Below, one piece after another: positions 35,678 through 45,150 of a stretch of 64,000 bases of DNA (position 1 is its first letter; the number at the start of each line of letters is the position of its first letter). Source of the stretch: Treponema socranskii subsp. socranskii VPI DR56BR1116 = ATCC 35536 (GTDB taxonomy: Bacteria > Spirochaetota > Spirochaetia > Treponematales > Treponemataceae); NCBI RefSeq assembly GCF_000468115.1, contig NZ_AVQI01000033.1, forward strand, positions 1 through 64,000. The letters run 5' to 3'. The notes under the pieces are model-generated. The model had not been told where the DNA came from. It saw only the letters and a list, made by a program, of their open reading frames with translations, and ran no database searches. The translations under genes and the position numbers were made by a program.

Positions 35678-36700
35678 ATGAAAAAAGACGTACAAAGACC
35701 GGTTCTTGGAATAGCGATGGGAGATCCGGCAGGCGTAGGTCCTGAGATAATTGCAAAACTTATCGCAAACGGGTTTTTTAAAGAATTTTGTATTCCCGTA
35801 TTTATCGGCGGGCGTAAAATACTCGAAAGGGCTTTTGATGTGATCGGTTCACCGAGCGTTTCGGTCACTTCTGTTCGGGATGCCTCCGCCGTCGATTTCG
35901 AATCGGACGCCGTGCAGGTGGTTGAAATCGATGGTGCGGATTCTCCGCTGTGCGAATTTGGAAAAGTATCGCTTGCAGGCGGAAAAATTTGTTTAGCGGA
36001 ACTTACTGCGGCTGTACAATTATGCAAAACGCACATGATAGAAGGTTTTTGCTTTGCGCCTTTAAATAAGGCGGGCATGAAAGCCGCCGGCATGCATTTT
36101 GAAAGCGAACACTATTATCTGGCCGATGTATTTCACGTGACAAACCCCTTCGGAGAAATAAACGTTGTAGGCTCGGTGTGGACGACGAGAACTACGAGTC
36201 ATATTCCGATAAAAGAGGTTTCGCAGAATTTATCGATTGAAAAAATTCTTCGTGCCGTTTCGCTTTGTGCTTCTACTCTTAAAAGCAGCGGAGTGACGTC
36301 GCCTCGTATTGCAGTTGCCGCCTTAAATCCGCACTGCGGAGAAAACGGCCTTTGCGGACGTGAAGAGATCGACATAATAGAACCTGCAGTAAGAAAAGCC
36401 GTCGACGACGGGATCGCCGCGTCCGGTCCCTATTCCAGCGATATCCTTTTTATAAAAGCTTTCCAAGGAAAATTTGACGGCGTCGTTACTATGTACCACG
36501 ACCAGGGACAGATAGCTTTAAAATTAAAGGGATTTGACGAAGGGATTACCATTGCAGGCGGGCAGCCGTATCCTATTGTCACCTGCGGACACGGAACGGC
36601 GTATGATATAGCCGGTAAGAATATTGTGAAAACTTCTTCATTTGAAAATGCGGTTAAAATGGCCGCGCGGATGGCAAATCATATTGCCGGAAGGAATTGA
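35678..36700 (+). CDS. PdxA-family dehydrogenase (PdxA2-like)
   Basis: 340 residues from ATG 35678. An upstream TTG in frame at 35660 is excluded because it lies inside the sigma-54 promoter. The family oxidatively decarboxylates hydroxy-acid phosphates: 4-hydroxythreonine phosphate (PdxA, vitamin B6) or threonate/erythronate phosphate (PdxA2). Seen: GIAMGDPAGVGPEI, AALNPHCGENGL, and the metal site TMYHDQGQIALK. First gene of a catabolic arm, so PdxA2-type sugar-acid breakdown is more likely than vitamin synthesis. No tetronate kinase is in the window, which leaves the route incomplete. Confidence 0.87.
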   Translation: MKKDVQRPVLGIAMGDPAGVGPEIIAKLIANGFFKEFCIPVFIGGRKILERAFDVIGSPSVSVTSVRDASAVDFESDAVQVVEIDGADSPLCEFGKVSLAGGKICLAELTAAVQLCKTHMIEGFCFAPLNKAGMKAAGMHFESEHYYLADVFHVTNPFGEINVVGSVWTTRTTSHIPIKEVSQNLSIEKILRAVSLCASTLKSSGVTSPRIAVAALNPHCGENGLCGREEIDIIEPAVRKAVDDGIAASGPYSSDILFIKAFQGKFDGVVTMYHDQGQIALKLKGFDEGITIAGGQPYPIVTCGHGTAYDIAGKNIVKTSSFENAVKMAARMANHIAGRN

Positions 36701-36704
36701 AGTA

Positions 36705-37163
36705 ATGGAAAACGGTAAACAAAACGTTATAGATAGAGTAATCCCTCTTATTTGTTTTATTGTCGGCTGTATTGCTCTCGGTTTTAGTTTTATAAAATAC
36801 GGTTTTTGGGACAATGTTATCGGTCCTCTGTCCGGTTTTTACCCTGCTATTGTCTCTATCTGTTTGATCTGTATCAGCATTCCCGCGTTTTTTCAATCTT
36901 TTAAATCGGCAAAGGCCGATATGCCTCGTGATAATTGGCTCGTACCGCTTGCATTGGTATTGATCCTTGTTTGTTCGTATTTCATCGGCATGATAGCATC
37001 GCTCTTTATTTTTTTATTGTTGTGGTTAAAAGGAATTGAAAAATTATCGTGGAAGCTTACTTGTAGTACGACCGTCGTCATGACGGCAATTGTTGTTTTT
37101 GTATTCCGAATGTGGTTACAAATCGAATTCCCGAAAGGCTTATTGTTTAATGTGTTGTTTTGA
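36705..37163 (+). CDS. tctB: TTT transporter small membrane protein TctB (cassette 2)
   Basis: 152 residues, four hydrophobic segments, with the short DxxR-type loops typical of TctB. The ATG at 36705 follows AAGGAATTGA just after the pdxA stop, and the 3' end abuts the tctA gene. Identification rests on position and helix pattern. Confidence 0.78.
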   Translation: MENGKQNVIDRVIPLICFIVGCIALGFSFIKYGFWDNVIGPLSGFYPAIVSICLICISIPAFFQSFKSAKADMPRDNWLVPLALVLILVCSYFIGMIASLFIFLLLWLKGIEKLSWKLTCSTTVVMTAIVVFVFRMWLQIEFPKGLLFNVLF

Positions 37164-37171
37164 GAGGATGT

Positions 37172-38686
37172 ATGAATAATTTTATACTGTTAGCGGAAGG
37201 TTTTAAAGTCTGTTTTGCGCTGCAAAATATCTTTGCGTGTTTTATCGGAGCCATACTCGGAATAATTGTCGGAGCGATGCCCGGTATCGGTTCTTTAGCA
37301 GGGGTCGCGCTGTTATTGCCGCTGACATATAAATTCAATCCTACAACCGCCATCATAATGCTCGGCGCATTATATTATTCGAATATGTACGGCGGTTCAT
37401 ACAGCGCCATATTATTAAATATACCCGGGGACAGCCCCGCTATTATGACTACGTTGGACGGATATCCTATGGCGTCTCAACGAAAGCTTCCCGGAAAAGC
37501 GCTTATGACGGCGAATACCGCTTCATTTATCGGCGGTATGATAGGAATGATAATTTTAGTAATGCTGGGGCCGCTTCTTGCGGAAATCGGTCTGCATTTC
37601 GGCGACCCGGAGATGACTGCGCTCCTGCTCGTCGCTATGACGAGTATCGGATGGCTGTTAGGAGCCGATCCGATAAAGGGCGTACTCTTAACGTTTTTAG
37701 GAATTCTTATCGCATGTATCGGTATGGATTCATTGACCGGATCGCCTCGATATGATTTCGGCAGTATGTATCTTTTGGGCGGGATTCCGTTTACACCCTT
37801 TGTTATCGGCACGGTCGGATTCGCACAAGTGATGCGTTTGATGGAAACGCGACATGAAAAAGTTTCTATGGAGTATGACAGACTCACTATTAAAAAAAGT
37901 CTTTTAAATAGACACGATTTTAAGCGTCTGTTTCCTTTTGCAGCGCGAAGCGGCATTATGGGAACCTTTGTCGGCGTTTTACCGGGTGCCGGTGCGACAA
38001 CGGGAGCTTTTTTAGGCTATGCCATGGCTAAATGTTTTAAAACGGAAGAGCCTCTCGGCAGCGGAGCCATAGAAGGAATTGCAGCGAGCGAAGCGGCAAA
38101 TAACGCGGCTGCAGCAGGAGCTTTTGCTCCTTTGCTTGCCTTAGGTATTCCCGGTTCGGGAACCGGAGCCGTGCTGCTCGGCGGATTAATGATGTGGGGA
38201 CTTAATCCCGGACCCCTTCTCTTTACGCAGCATCCCGATTTTGCATGGGGATTAATCGCATCGCTGTTTATGGCGAATATATTGACGCTGGGCATCGCGC
38301 TCGGACTTATTCCTTTTTTGCTTAAAATTCTTGCAGTTCCCGTTAAGGTATTGATTCCTTGTATTATAACGATATGTATAGTGGGTTCTTACAGTGCAAC
38401 CTATTCTATGTACGGCGTAATTGTCATGGGTATATCCGGTGTCGTCGGTTATATCCTGGAAAAACACGGATATTCGACGAGCCCGATGCTGCTTGCATAC
38501 GTTCTTTCTCCGCTTCTTGAAGTAAAAATGCGCAAATCATTTATTATCAGTCGAGGCAGCATTTCAATTTTCTTTAATAAACCGATAGCATGCTTTTTTA
38601 TGATACTCCTGTTTTTGATTATAGCGGCACCGGTTATACGAACGATATCGGCAAAGTTAGGTTTTATAAGACCGAAATCGAATTGA
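37172..38686 (+). CDS. tctA: TTT transporter large membrane protein TctA (cassette 2)
   Basis: 504 residues from the ATG at 37172, preceded by GAGAGGA; an in-frame TTG at 37160 inside tctB is less likely. Signature segments GAILGIIVGAMPGIGSLAGVALLLPLTY and AANNAAAAGAFAPLLALGIPGSG. Works with the preceding TctB and the following TctC. Confidence 0.92.
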   Translation: MNNFILLAEGFKVCFALQNIFACFIGAILGIIVGAMPGIGSLAGVALLLPLTYKFNPTTAIIMLGALYYSNMYGGSYSAILLNIPGDSPAIMTTLDGYPMASQRKLPGKALMTANTASFIGGMIGMIILVMLGPLLAEIGLHFGDPEMTALLLVAMTSIGWLLGADPIKGVLLTFLGILIACIGMDSLTGSPRYDFGSMYLLGGIPFTPFVIGTVGFAQVMRLMETRHEKVSMEYDRLTIKKSLLNRHDFKRLFPFAARSGIMGTFVGVLPGAGATTGAFLGYAMAKCFKTEEPLGSGAIEGIAASEAANNAAAAGAFAPLLALGIPGSGTGAVLLGGLMMWGLNPGPLLFTQHPDFAWGLIASLFMANILTLGIALGLIPFLLKILAVPVKVLIPCIITICIVGSYSATYSMYGVIVMGISGVVGYILEKHGYSTSPMLLAYVLSPLLEVKMRKSFIISRGSISIFFNKPIACFFMILLFLIIAAPVIRTISAKLGFIRPKSN

Positions 38687-38698
38687 AAATCATAGGTT

Positions 38699-38736
38699 TT
38701 TTACAGTAAGGTATATCCCTTATCGTAAAATAAAAT
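38699..38736 (+). terminator. hairpin between tctA and tctC (cassette 2)
   Basis: An imperfect stem, TTTTACAGTAAGG with CCTTATCGTAAAA, sits in the 92-bp gap after tctA. Here the hairpin precedes the binding-protein gene, so it may reduce read-through or protect the tctC message. Confidence 0.5.
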
Positions 38737-38778
38737 CGAAATGGTGAAACTTTTATAAAACCGTATGGAGGTAAGAAA

Positions 38779-39753
38779 ATGAAAAAAAACGTATGTTTTA
38801 TTTTAATCGTATGCATGGTCGTATGTGCATACGCAAAAGACGGAACGGAAAAAACGTTTAGTCCGACAAGAGATATAAATTGGACGGTAACTTCAAAGCC
38901 GGGAGGCGGGTCGGACATATACACCAGAATCATAACCGATATTGCCAAAAAGAACGGTTTTGTAAAAAAGAATTTTCTGATCAATTATAAAACCGACGGC
39001 GGAGGAGAAGTAGGAAGAAATGCAGTCGCAACGACGCGAGGCGATCTTGCAAATTATACATTGTTGACTTTTAACAGCGGCGATTTAATGCCGATGATAA
39101 AAAACACTAACAATAGATTAGCTAATTTTAAGCCGATTGCATTGATGGCGGTCGATAAACAAATCCTGCTGGTAAATGCCGATTCGAAATATCAAACGAT
39201 GCAGTCGTTTATCGCTGCGGTAAAGGCGGGGGAAAAACTGACCATAGCCGGCAGTCGTGAAGATGATTATATGACGTATAAAGCCCTGATGGCCGAATTG
39301 GGCTTTTCTGAAGAAACGGTTCCGTATATCAATAACGATTCGACAAGCGATGCGCTGACTTCCGTATTGGGCGGTCATGTAACTGTTGCCATGGGTAAAC
39401 CCGCAGCATCTCGAGCCTATGTCGAATCCGGCAAGATGAAAGCTGTTCTCGCGCTTTCCACAACCAGATTCGGAGGTGTTTTCGGCAATACTCCCACTTT
39501 GAGCGAAATCGGTTCCTACAACGATGTTGAAGTTCCGGTTTGGCGCGGCGTTGCAGCTCCGGCCGCAATGTCGGACGCCGCCGTCAAATTCTACAGCGAA
39601 TTAATGAAACAGGTCAGTTCCACATCGGAATGGGAAAACGATTATATACATAAAAACGGGTTGATTAAGCAGTATATGAATTCGAGCGAAGCCGCCGCTT
39701 TTATGGAACAATTTGAAAAAGATTACCTAAAGAAGATAGGTAAGAAAAAATAA
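38779..39753 (+). CDS. tctC: TTT binding protein TctC (cassette 2)
   Basis: 324 residues. Signal peptide MKKNVCFILIVCMVVCAYA. Bug-family binding fold: NWTVTSKPGGGSDIYTRIITD, GGEVGRNAVATTRGDLANYT, MGKPAASRAYVESGKMKAVLALS. GGAGG precedes the ATG. Strongly diverged from the other two TctC proteins in the window, suggesting a different ligand. Confidence 0.88.
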   Translation: MKKNVCFILIVCMVVCAYAKDGTEKTFSPTRDINWTVTSKPGGGSDIYTRIITDIAKKNGFVKKNFLINYKTDGGGEVGRNAVATTRGDLANYTLLTFNSGDLMPMIKNTNNRLANFKPIALMAVDKQILLVNADSKYQTMQSFIAAVKAGEKLTIAGSREDDYMTYKALMAELGFSEETVPYINNDSTSDALTSVLGGHVTVAMGKPAASRAYVESGKMKAVLALSTTRFGGVFGNTPTLSEIGSYNDVEVPVWRGVAAPAAMSDAAVKFYSELMKQVSSTSEWENDYIHKNGLIKQYMNSSEAAAFMEQFEKDYLKKIGKKK

Positions 39754-39785
39754 AGCATCGGCTGGAATTCTATGAGGGTGCTGTT

Positions 39786-40457
39786 TTGAAAAAAGTAATT
39801 CTACTGCACACTGTCAAAACGGTATACGAATCTTTCGGCGCACAACTGAGAGAATTAATCGCTGAAGATATTATTTTAAATAATATCCTCGATGATTTTC
39901 TTGCCGATGATCCTGCCCGCAATGAAGGCGTTTTTTCAAAAAACAACAGATTGCGATTGTTAAAAGATTTGGAGAGCGCTCAACTTGCGGGCCCTGATTT
40001 GATTGTCGTGACATGCAGCACCTTATCGCCGTATATTCCCGAATTACGTGATTATTTTTCGACGCCTATTATAGCGATCGACGATGCAATGTGTGAAGAA
40101 GCGCTGACAAAAGGCAGCAGAATTACCGTACTCGCTACGGCGATATCCGCCGTCGATCCGGTCGTACATAAATTGGAATCGATGGGTCGAGAACGAGGCA
40201 AAGCGGTAAAGATAGATTCGTATTGTAATCCGGAAGCGATCAAAGCTTTAAAGACCGGCGATAGAAACGTACACGATGCGTTGGTATTGGAAATGGCAAA
40301 GAAAGTTCGAAATACCGATGTCATTGTTTTTGCCCAAGCGTCTATGGCATATATGTCGGAGCCGGTTTCCGCTGCAACGGGGATACCGACGCTTGCGTCA
40401 CCCCGTTTATGTCAAAAAAAGATAGCCGAGTTTTTCGGATTGAACGGCAAAAAATAA
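39786..40457 (+). CDS. Asp/Glu-racemase-superfamily protein with one of two catalytic cysteines missing
   Basis: 223 residues. Fold and the first cysteine motif (LIVVTCSTLSPYIPELR) match the aspartate/glutamate/hydantoin racemase group. At the second site the sequence reads VIVFAQASMAYM, where the cysteine is absent. One-cysteine members include decarboxylases such as arylmalonate decarboxylase, and other related proteins of unknown activity, so racemisation is doubtful. It belongs to the plus-strand arm between tctC and a cyclase-family gene, so it likely acts on the imported acid. Confidence 0.78.
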   Translation: MKKVILLHTVKTVYESFGAQLRELIAEDIILNNILDDFLADDPARNEGVFSKNNRLRLLKDLESAQLAGPDLIVVTCSTLSPYIPELRDYFSTPIIAIDDAMCEEALTKGSRITVLATAISAVDPVVHKLESMGRERGKAVKIDSYCNPEAIKALKTGDRNVHDALVLEMAKKVRNTDVIVFAQASMAYMSEPVSAATGIPTLASPRLCQKKIAEFFGLNGKK

Positions 40458-40530
40458 TTTTAAATGTCGTTGGATCGGTTTATACACAGACAGCTGCATT
40501 ACATCGTAAAACGAAAAGGAAAGGGAATAT

Positions 40531-41193
40531 ATGTTGATAGATTTAACATGGCCTATTGAAAAACATTGGCGCTATGGTAAGTTTTACAGAGAAGAAATAC
40601 AGTCTTTTGAAAAAGGCAATCTTTGGCAAGTTACCGGTTTTTATCTCGGCTCTCACTGGTTCAGCCACATGGACTTTCCGCGGCATACGGGTGCACAATA
40701 TCCCGACAGTAGTGCATTTTCGCTCGATTATTATAACGGCGCGGCGTCGATTTTAAATTTGACTAAAACAAGTGTGGAAAATTACGGGTTCACAAGCGAG
40801 GATCTGAAATATGCTTGCAAAAAAACGGGCAAGCTTGAAAAAATTTTGCTCCTCAGAAGTGATTGGGGGCTTGAGTGTTCTCATATGGAAAAAGAATTTT
40901 GGACTAAAGCGCCTTACCTTACCGATGATGCAATCGACTGGCTGCAAGGACAGGATATCAATGCGGTTGCTTTTGATTTTCCACAAGACTATTCCATTCG
41001 TCTGCTTATCGAAAGACCGGTCGGTCCTGAAGAACAAAAGACTCATACCCTGTTACTCAGAAATAATATTTTGCTCATCGAATACCTTTGTAATTTCAAT
41101 TCAATCCCTTCGGACAGATGCGAATTCTTTTGTTTACCGCTGAAACTTGACCGTATCGACGGGTGTCCCGTAAGAGCGGTTGCCAGAGTATGA
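40531..41193 (+). CDS. cyclase-family metal-dependent hydrolase (KynB-like)
   Basis: 220 residues. The metal-binding motif appears as GSHWFSHMDFPRH (compare HxxTHxDxPxH of cyclase/kynurenine formamidase proteins), followed by LLRSDWG and AFDFPQDY. These enzymes hydrolyse amides, lactones or cyclic esters. AAAGGAAAGG precedes the ATG. Context points to ring opening or closing of an organic acid. The natural substrate is unknown. Confidence 0.82.
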   Translation: MLIDLTWPIEKHWRYGKFYREEIQSFEKGNLWQVTGFYLGSHWFSHMDFPRHTGAQYPDSSAFSLDYYNGAASILNLTKTSVENYGFTSEDLKYACKKTGKLEKILLLRSDWGLECSHMEKEFWTKAPYLTDDAIDWLQGQDINAVAFDFPQDYSIRLLIERPVGPEEQKTHTLLLRNNILLIEYLCNFNSIPSDRCEFFCLPLKLDRIDGCPVRAVARV

Positions 41194-41206
41194 TAGAGGA
41201 GCCGTT

Positions 41207-41704
41207 ATGAATAAAACCCCGATTTTGAAAATTGAAAAATGCTTTAAGCTTTTTTTGGGCGGCATTGTCTTTTTTTGGATACTTTTGGAAAATTTTGCGA
41301 TTTTCTCCAGATACGTTCTGAAACTGTCATTTGCGTGGAGCGAAGAAATTTTTGTGCTTTTATTTATCTGGATAATTTTTATCGGAGTCGCGCTTGCAAG
41401 TTTCGATGACAAACATATAGAAATTTCAATCTTGACTGATGCCCTGAAAGGAAGAAAAAAACTCGTTCTAAAGGTGATTCAAAATTTTCTTATGATAGTA
41501 TTTATCGGCGTTTTGTGCCTGCAGAGTTATTCGATATGCCGACTTCAAATATCTACAGGCCAGCAGAGTGCAATATTGAATCTGCCCGTATGGATCACCA
41601 CGTTATCTCTTGTACTCGGAGCGACTGCATGGCTCGCGATAGTGATTGCAAAAACGGTAATGCTCATTAAACAGCTTACGGACAAGGAGGCTAAGCGTGC
41701 TTAG
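41207..41704 (+). CDS. dctQ: TRAP transporter small permease DctQ
   Basis: 165 residues from the ATG at 41207 (GAGGAG upstream). Four helices with the typical central SFAWSEEIFVLLFIWIIFIG motif. It overlaps the large permease gene by 8 bp. Confidence 0.88.
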   Translation: MNKTPILKIEKCFKLFLGGIVFFWILLENFAIFSRYVLKLSFAWSEEIFVLLFIWIIFIGVALASFDDKHIEISILTDALKGRKKLVLKVIQNFLMIVFIGVLCLQSYSICRLQISTGQQSAILNLPVWITTLSLVLGATAWLAIVIAKTVMLIKQLTDKEAKRA

Positions 41705-42977
41705 TTCTTTGATGATTCTTTTTTTTCTGATTTTACTGTTTTTGGGACTTCCTGTAATAGGCGCAATGGGGCTTGCCGCGGTCGCCTATATCGTGGGGTT
41801 TATGAATATTCCCTTGAATATCGTAGGGAATCAGATTTTAGCAGGCGTTTCTTCGGTACCTTTGATGGCGATACCGTTTTTTATCATAAGCGGCGCGCTT
41901 ATGGAATCGGGAGGAATCAGTAAACGTATAATAGGTTTTGCTACCGCTATCGTCGGATCTTTTCCGGGTGGTATGGGGCTTGTTGTAATTATTGCAAGCG
42001 CGTTCTTTGCTGCTATGACCGGTTCCGGAGCCGCCTGTGTTGCGGCGATCGGCGGTATGATGATCCCTGCTATGGTAAATAACGGCTATGATGTGGATTT
42101 TTCCTGTGCGCTTCAAGCAGCCGGCGGTACTTTGGGGCCTATAATTCCTCCGAGTATTCTGATGGTGCTGTACAGCTGTTCAACCGGTAACAGTGTCGGG
42201 GATATGCTGCTTGCAGGATTGTTCCCCGGACTGCTTGTGGCGCTCAACCTTATTTTAGTGACGCTTTTTATTTCCAAAAAACGGGAATACAAAGGAGAAG
42301 GCCGTATCAGTTTAAAGAATATCTGGAAAAGTTTTAAAGAATCGATTTTTGCTCTACTGACACCTGTCATCATTTTGGGCGGCATATACAGCGGCCTTTG
42401 TACTCCTACGGAAGCTTCCGCTTTAAGCTGTCTTTATGCAATTGTGATAGGACTGTTTGTCTATAGAGAATTGAAGATCAAAGATCTTATGCGTTGTCTG
42501 TACGATTCGGTCAAAATAGTCGGTCAAATCCTCGGTATCGTTGCAGTAACTCAGTTATTCAGCTGGATTCTTACTCGTGCAGGGTTACCTCATGAAATCG
42601 CTGCGCTTTGTTCAACAATCAGCAATAATCCTAAAGTATTCATGCTAATTATCAGTTTGATCTTATTGGCAGTCGGCTGTTTTTTGGATCCCGTTCCTGC
42701 GGTTTTGATTTTCGCTCCGATTCTGGTACCTGCCGCCGTCGAAATGGGCATCAATCCGATTCACTTCGGCGTGGTTATGGTTACTACTTTCTGTATCGGA
42801 CTCGTTACGCCGCCTGTCGGTATGACGCTGTTTGTTTCTGCCGGTATCGGTAACCGCCCGGTCATGTCCGTTTCAAAACAGATTATGCCGTTTCTTATTT
42901 CGATGTTTATATCGGTGATTATTATTATTTTGATACCCCAATTAAGTCTCTTATTGCCAATGATGGCGCGACAATAG
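41697..42977 (+). CDS. dctM: TRAP transporter large permease DctM
   Basis: 426 residues from GTG 41697, with AAGGAGG six bases upstream. Twelve helices; family segments MALSSVPLMAIPFFIISGALM-like start, SGSGAACVAAIGGMMIPAM, LQAAGGTLGPIIPPSI and LVTPPVGMTLFVSAG. Sodium-driven uptake of carboxylates with DctP and DctQ. Confidence 0.93.
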   Translation: MLSSLMILFFLILLFLGLPVIGAMGLAAVAYIVGFMNIPLNIVGNQILAGVSSVPLMAIPFFIISGALMESGGISKRIIGFATAIVGSFPGGMGLVVIIASAFFAAMTGSGAACVAAIGGMMIPAMVNNGYDVDFSCALQAAGGTLGPIIPPSILMVLYSCSTGNSVGDMLLAGLFPGLLVALNLILVTLFISKKREYKGEGRISLKNIWKSFKESIFALLTPVIILGGIYSGLCTPTEASALSCLYAIVIGLFVYRELKIKDLMRCLYDSVKIVGQILGIVAVTQLFSWILTRAGLPHEIAALCSTISNNPKVFMLIISLILLAVGCFLDPVPAVLIFAPILVPAAVEMGINPIHFGVVMVTTFCIGLVTPPVGMTLFVSAGIGNRPVMSVSKQIMPFLISMFISVIIIILIPQLSLLLPMMARQ

Positions 42978-42992
42978 AATTAGGAGGATCGT

Positions 42993-43973
42993 ATGAAAAA
43001 AATCATTTTATCGACATTCGTCTGTGTCTTTGCATTTACGGCGGTATTTGCAACAGGGCAGAACGAGAGTTCAAAGATCGAATTGGCTGCTTCTTCCGGA
43101 GGTATGAGTGTAAACAGTCCTGCCGGAAAAGCTTTAACAAAATTTGCGGAGCTTGTTAAAGAGTATTCAAAAGGTTCCGTCGATGTAAAAGTTTTTTACG
43201 ATACGACACTCGGCAGTCCGTCTTCTTTGGTAAACGGTTTACAGCAGGGTACCGTCGATATCTGTGTAACCGGAGACGCTTACTATTCCGGTTTGGTTCC
43301 GGAAATTCAGGTATTTGAGCTGCCTTATATGTTTAATTCCGTATCCGATGCCAGAACAAAAATCAATGGTAAAGCCGGCGATTTTATAATGGAAAAACTT
43401 TCAAAAAAAGGAATTCAGCCGTTGGCCTTTTGGGAAATCGGTTTCAGACAGCTTACAAATAATAAAAAAGAGATAAATACTCCTGCAGATCTTAAAGGGA
43501 TAAAACTCAGATGTCTTCCTGCAACATTCCAAGTAAAGGCATGGGAAAGCGCCGGTGCCATCCCGGTTCCGATGGATATCTCCGAATTGTATTCGTCTCT
43601 TCAGCAAGGTGTCGTCGACGGGCAGGAAAATCCGCTAAGCGAAATCTATAACCAACGATTCTACGAAGTTCAAAAATACCTTTCTCTCACCGAACATGTT
43701 TATACCCCGATGCTGCTCAGCGCGAGCGGTGTCACATGGAATCGCTTGAGTGCGGAACAACAAAATATATTGAAAAAAGCCGCCAAAGAAGCTCAGCAAG
43801 AAGTTTATCGTATAAACGATGAAAATTCCGCAGCTCTGCTGAAACAGATTAAAGATGCCGGCGTAAAAATCAATGAAAAACCGGATAAGCAGGCTTTTAA
43901 AAAAGCTATGAGCAATTCTACAGCTATGTTTGCCGCTCAATACGGCACGGATATAATCAATATCCTTAAATGA
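42993..43973 (+). CDS. dctP: TRAP binding protein DctP
   Basis: 326 residues. Signal peptide MKKIILSTFVCVFAFTAVFATG. DctP fold, with VKVFYDTTLGSPSSLVNGLQQG, KLSKKGIQPLAFWEIGFRQLTN, and LKGIKLRC near the conserved arginine that binds the ligand carboxylate. The last gene of this TRAP set; a hairpin follows. Confidence 0.92.
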   Translation: MKKIILSTFVCVFAFTAVFATGQNESSKIELAASSGGMSVNSPAGKALTKFAELVKEYSKGSVDVKVFYDTTLGSPSSLVNGLQQGTVDICVTGDAYYSGLVPEIQVFELPYMFNSVSDARTKINGKAGDFIMEKLSKKGIQPLAFWEIGFRQLTNNKKEINTPADLKGIKLRCLPATFQVKAWESAGAIPVPMDISELYSSLQQGVVDGQENPLSEIYNQRFYEVQKYLSLTEHVYTPMLLSASGVTWNRLSAEQQNILKKAAKEAQQEVYRINDENSAALLKQIKDAGVKINEKPDKQAFKKAMSNSTAMFAAQYGTDIINILK

Positions 43974-44027
43974 TAATTTAAATCGTACAGTTGATAGTCT
44001 GTTCAGCCGGGATATTAATAAAAGAAA

Positions 44028-44078
44028 GCGATAAAAAACAGCGTTTGAAATATCATCGTCGTTTTTTATCGCCGATTT
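44028..44078 (+). terminator. hairpin after dctP
   Basis: GCGATAAAAAAC (44028-44039) pairs with GTTTTTTATCGC (44061-44072) around a 21-nt loop, followed by CGATTTTT. Located between the TRAP genes and the third TTT cassette, it would act as a partial or full terminator. Confidence 0.65.
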
Positions 44079-44094
44079 TTCCAAGAGGACAAAT

Positions 44095-45090
44095 ATGAAA
44101 AAGATGTTGGGTTTGATCATTGTTTTTTTATTCCTGTGTTCATTGACGATTTTTGCGGAAGGACAAAAGGAATCCGGCGTAAAAGATGCCGGCAGCTGGC
44201 CGAATCGATCCGTAAAAGTAATCGTTCCGTACGGAGCAGGAGGCGGTGCCGATATTACCGTACGCTTGATCACGAAATGGCTCGAAAAAGAAATGGGGCA
44301 GCCCGTTATCGTAGCTAATATAACCGGAGGCAGCGGTACTATCGGTTTTAGCGCAATCGCCGATGCCAAACCGGACGGTTATACGTTCGGATACGGCGAT
44401 TGCAATATGTCTAACGGGCAACTGCTGTTTGAAGGCGTGAAATACGACGCTGCGTCTTTTACGCCTATCGCGCAATTTGCAAACGATCCGCATATTTTAA
44501 TCGTTTCCAAAAAGTCCGGTATCAAAACTTTGTCCGATTTAATCGATAAAGTAAAGGCTCATCCCGATTCCGTAACCTTCGGCTTGGGCGGAGCATGGTC
44601 CAGTCATGATTTTCTTCGAATCAAGTTGGAAAATCAATTGGGTCTTAAATTCAAGCGAATGCCGTTTCAGGGCGGCGCCGCAGCGGTAACCGCCGTTGCC
44701 GGAGGAAACTGTGATGTCGCCGTGCCCTTTGTTTCCGAAGCGCTTGCGCAGATACAGGCGGGAAATGTTATCGCACTTGCGATTTCATCCGATAAGCGGA
44801 ATACGATCGTTCCGTCTATTCCGACGATGAGAGAGCAGGGACTCGATTTCAGCCATGCGATGTGGCGGGCTCTTGTAGGTCCGGCCAATATACCTGAAGA
44901 GATCGTAGTTAAGCTCGATGCGATGCTCGCAAAAGTATTCAATAATCCCGAATATCAAAAGGAAGTTGCATTGGCAGGCTCAACTATGGAATATATGTCG
45001 TACGACCGATTTAAAAATTATTTTTATACGTCGCACGATAATTATAATAAACTGATTACAGCTGCTTTAAAATCAAACACCGATAAATAA
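44095..45090 (+). CDS. tctC: TTT binding protein TctC (cassette 3)
   Basis: 331 residues. Signal peptide MKKMLGLIIVFLFLCSLTIFAEG. Bug fold: VKVIVPYGAGGGADITVRLI, GGSGTIGFSAIADAKPDGYTFG. AGAGGA precedes the ATG. Heads the third TTT cassette, gene order C-B-A. Confidence 0.92.
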   Translation: MKKMLGLIIVFLFLCSLTIFAEGQKESGVKDAGSWPNRSVKVIVPYGAGGGADITVRLITKWLEKEMGQPVIVANITGGSGTIGFSAIADAKPDGYTFGYGDCNMSNGQLLFEGVKYDAASFTPIAQFANDPHILIVSKKSGIKTLSDLIDKVKAHPDSVTFGLGGAWSSHDFLRIKLENQLGLKFKRMPFQGGAAAVTAVAGGNCDVAVPFVSEALAQIQAGNVIALAISSDKRNTIVPSIPTMREQGLDFSHAMWRALVGPANIPEEIVVKLDAMLAKVFNNPEYQKEVALAGSTMEYMSYDRFKNYFYTSHDNYNKLITAALKSNTDK

Positions 45091-45101
45091 TCATCGATAA
45101 T

Positions 45102-45132
45102 ACAGACCGGATAATTACCTCGTCCGGTCTGT
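45102..45132 (+). terminator. stem-loop between tctC and tctB (cassette 3)
   Basis: ACAGACCGGA (45102-45111) with TCCGGTCTGT (45123-45132) forms a perfect 10-bp stem. There is no T-tract, so an mRNA-stabilising hairpin that raises the amount of binding-protein mRNA is more likely than a terminator. Confidence 0.6.
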
Positions 45133-45150
45133 ACGCTGCGGAGTTTTACT

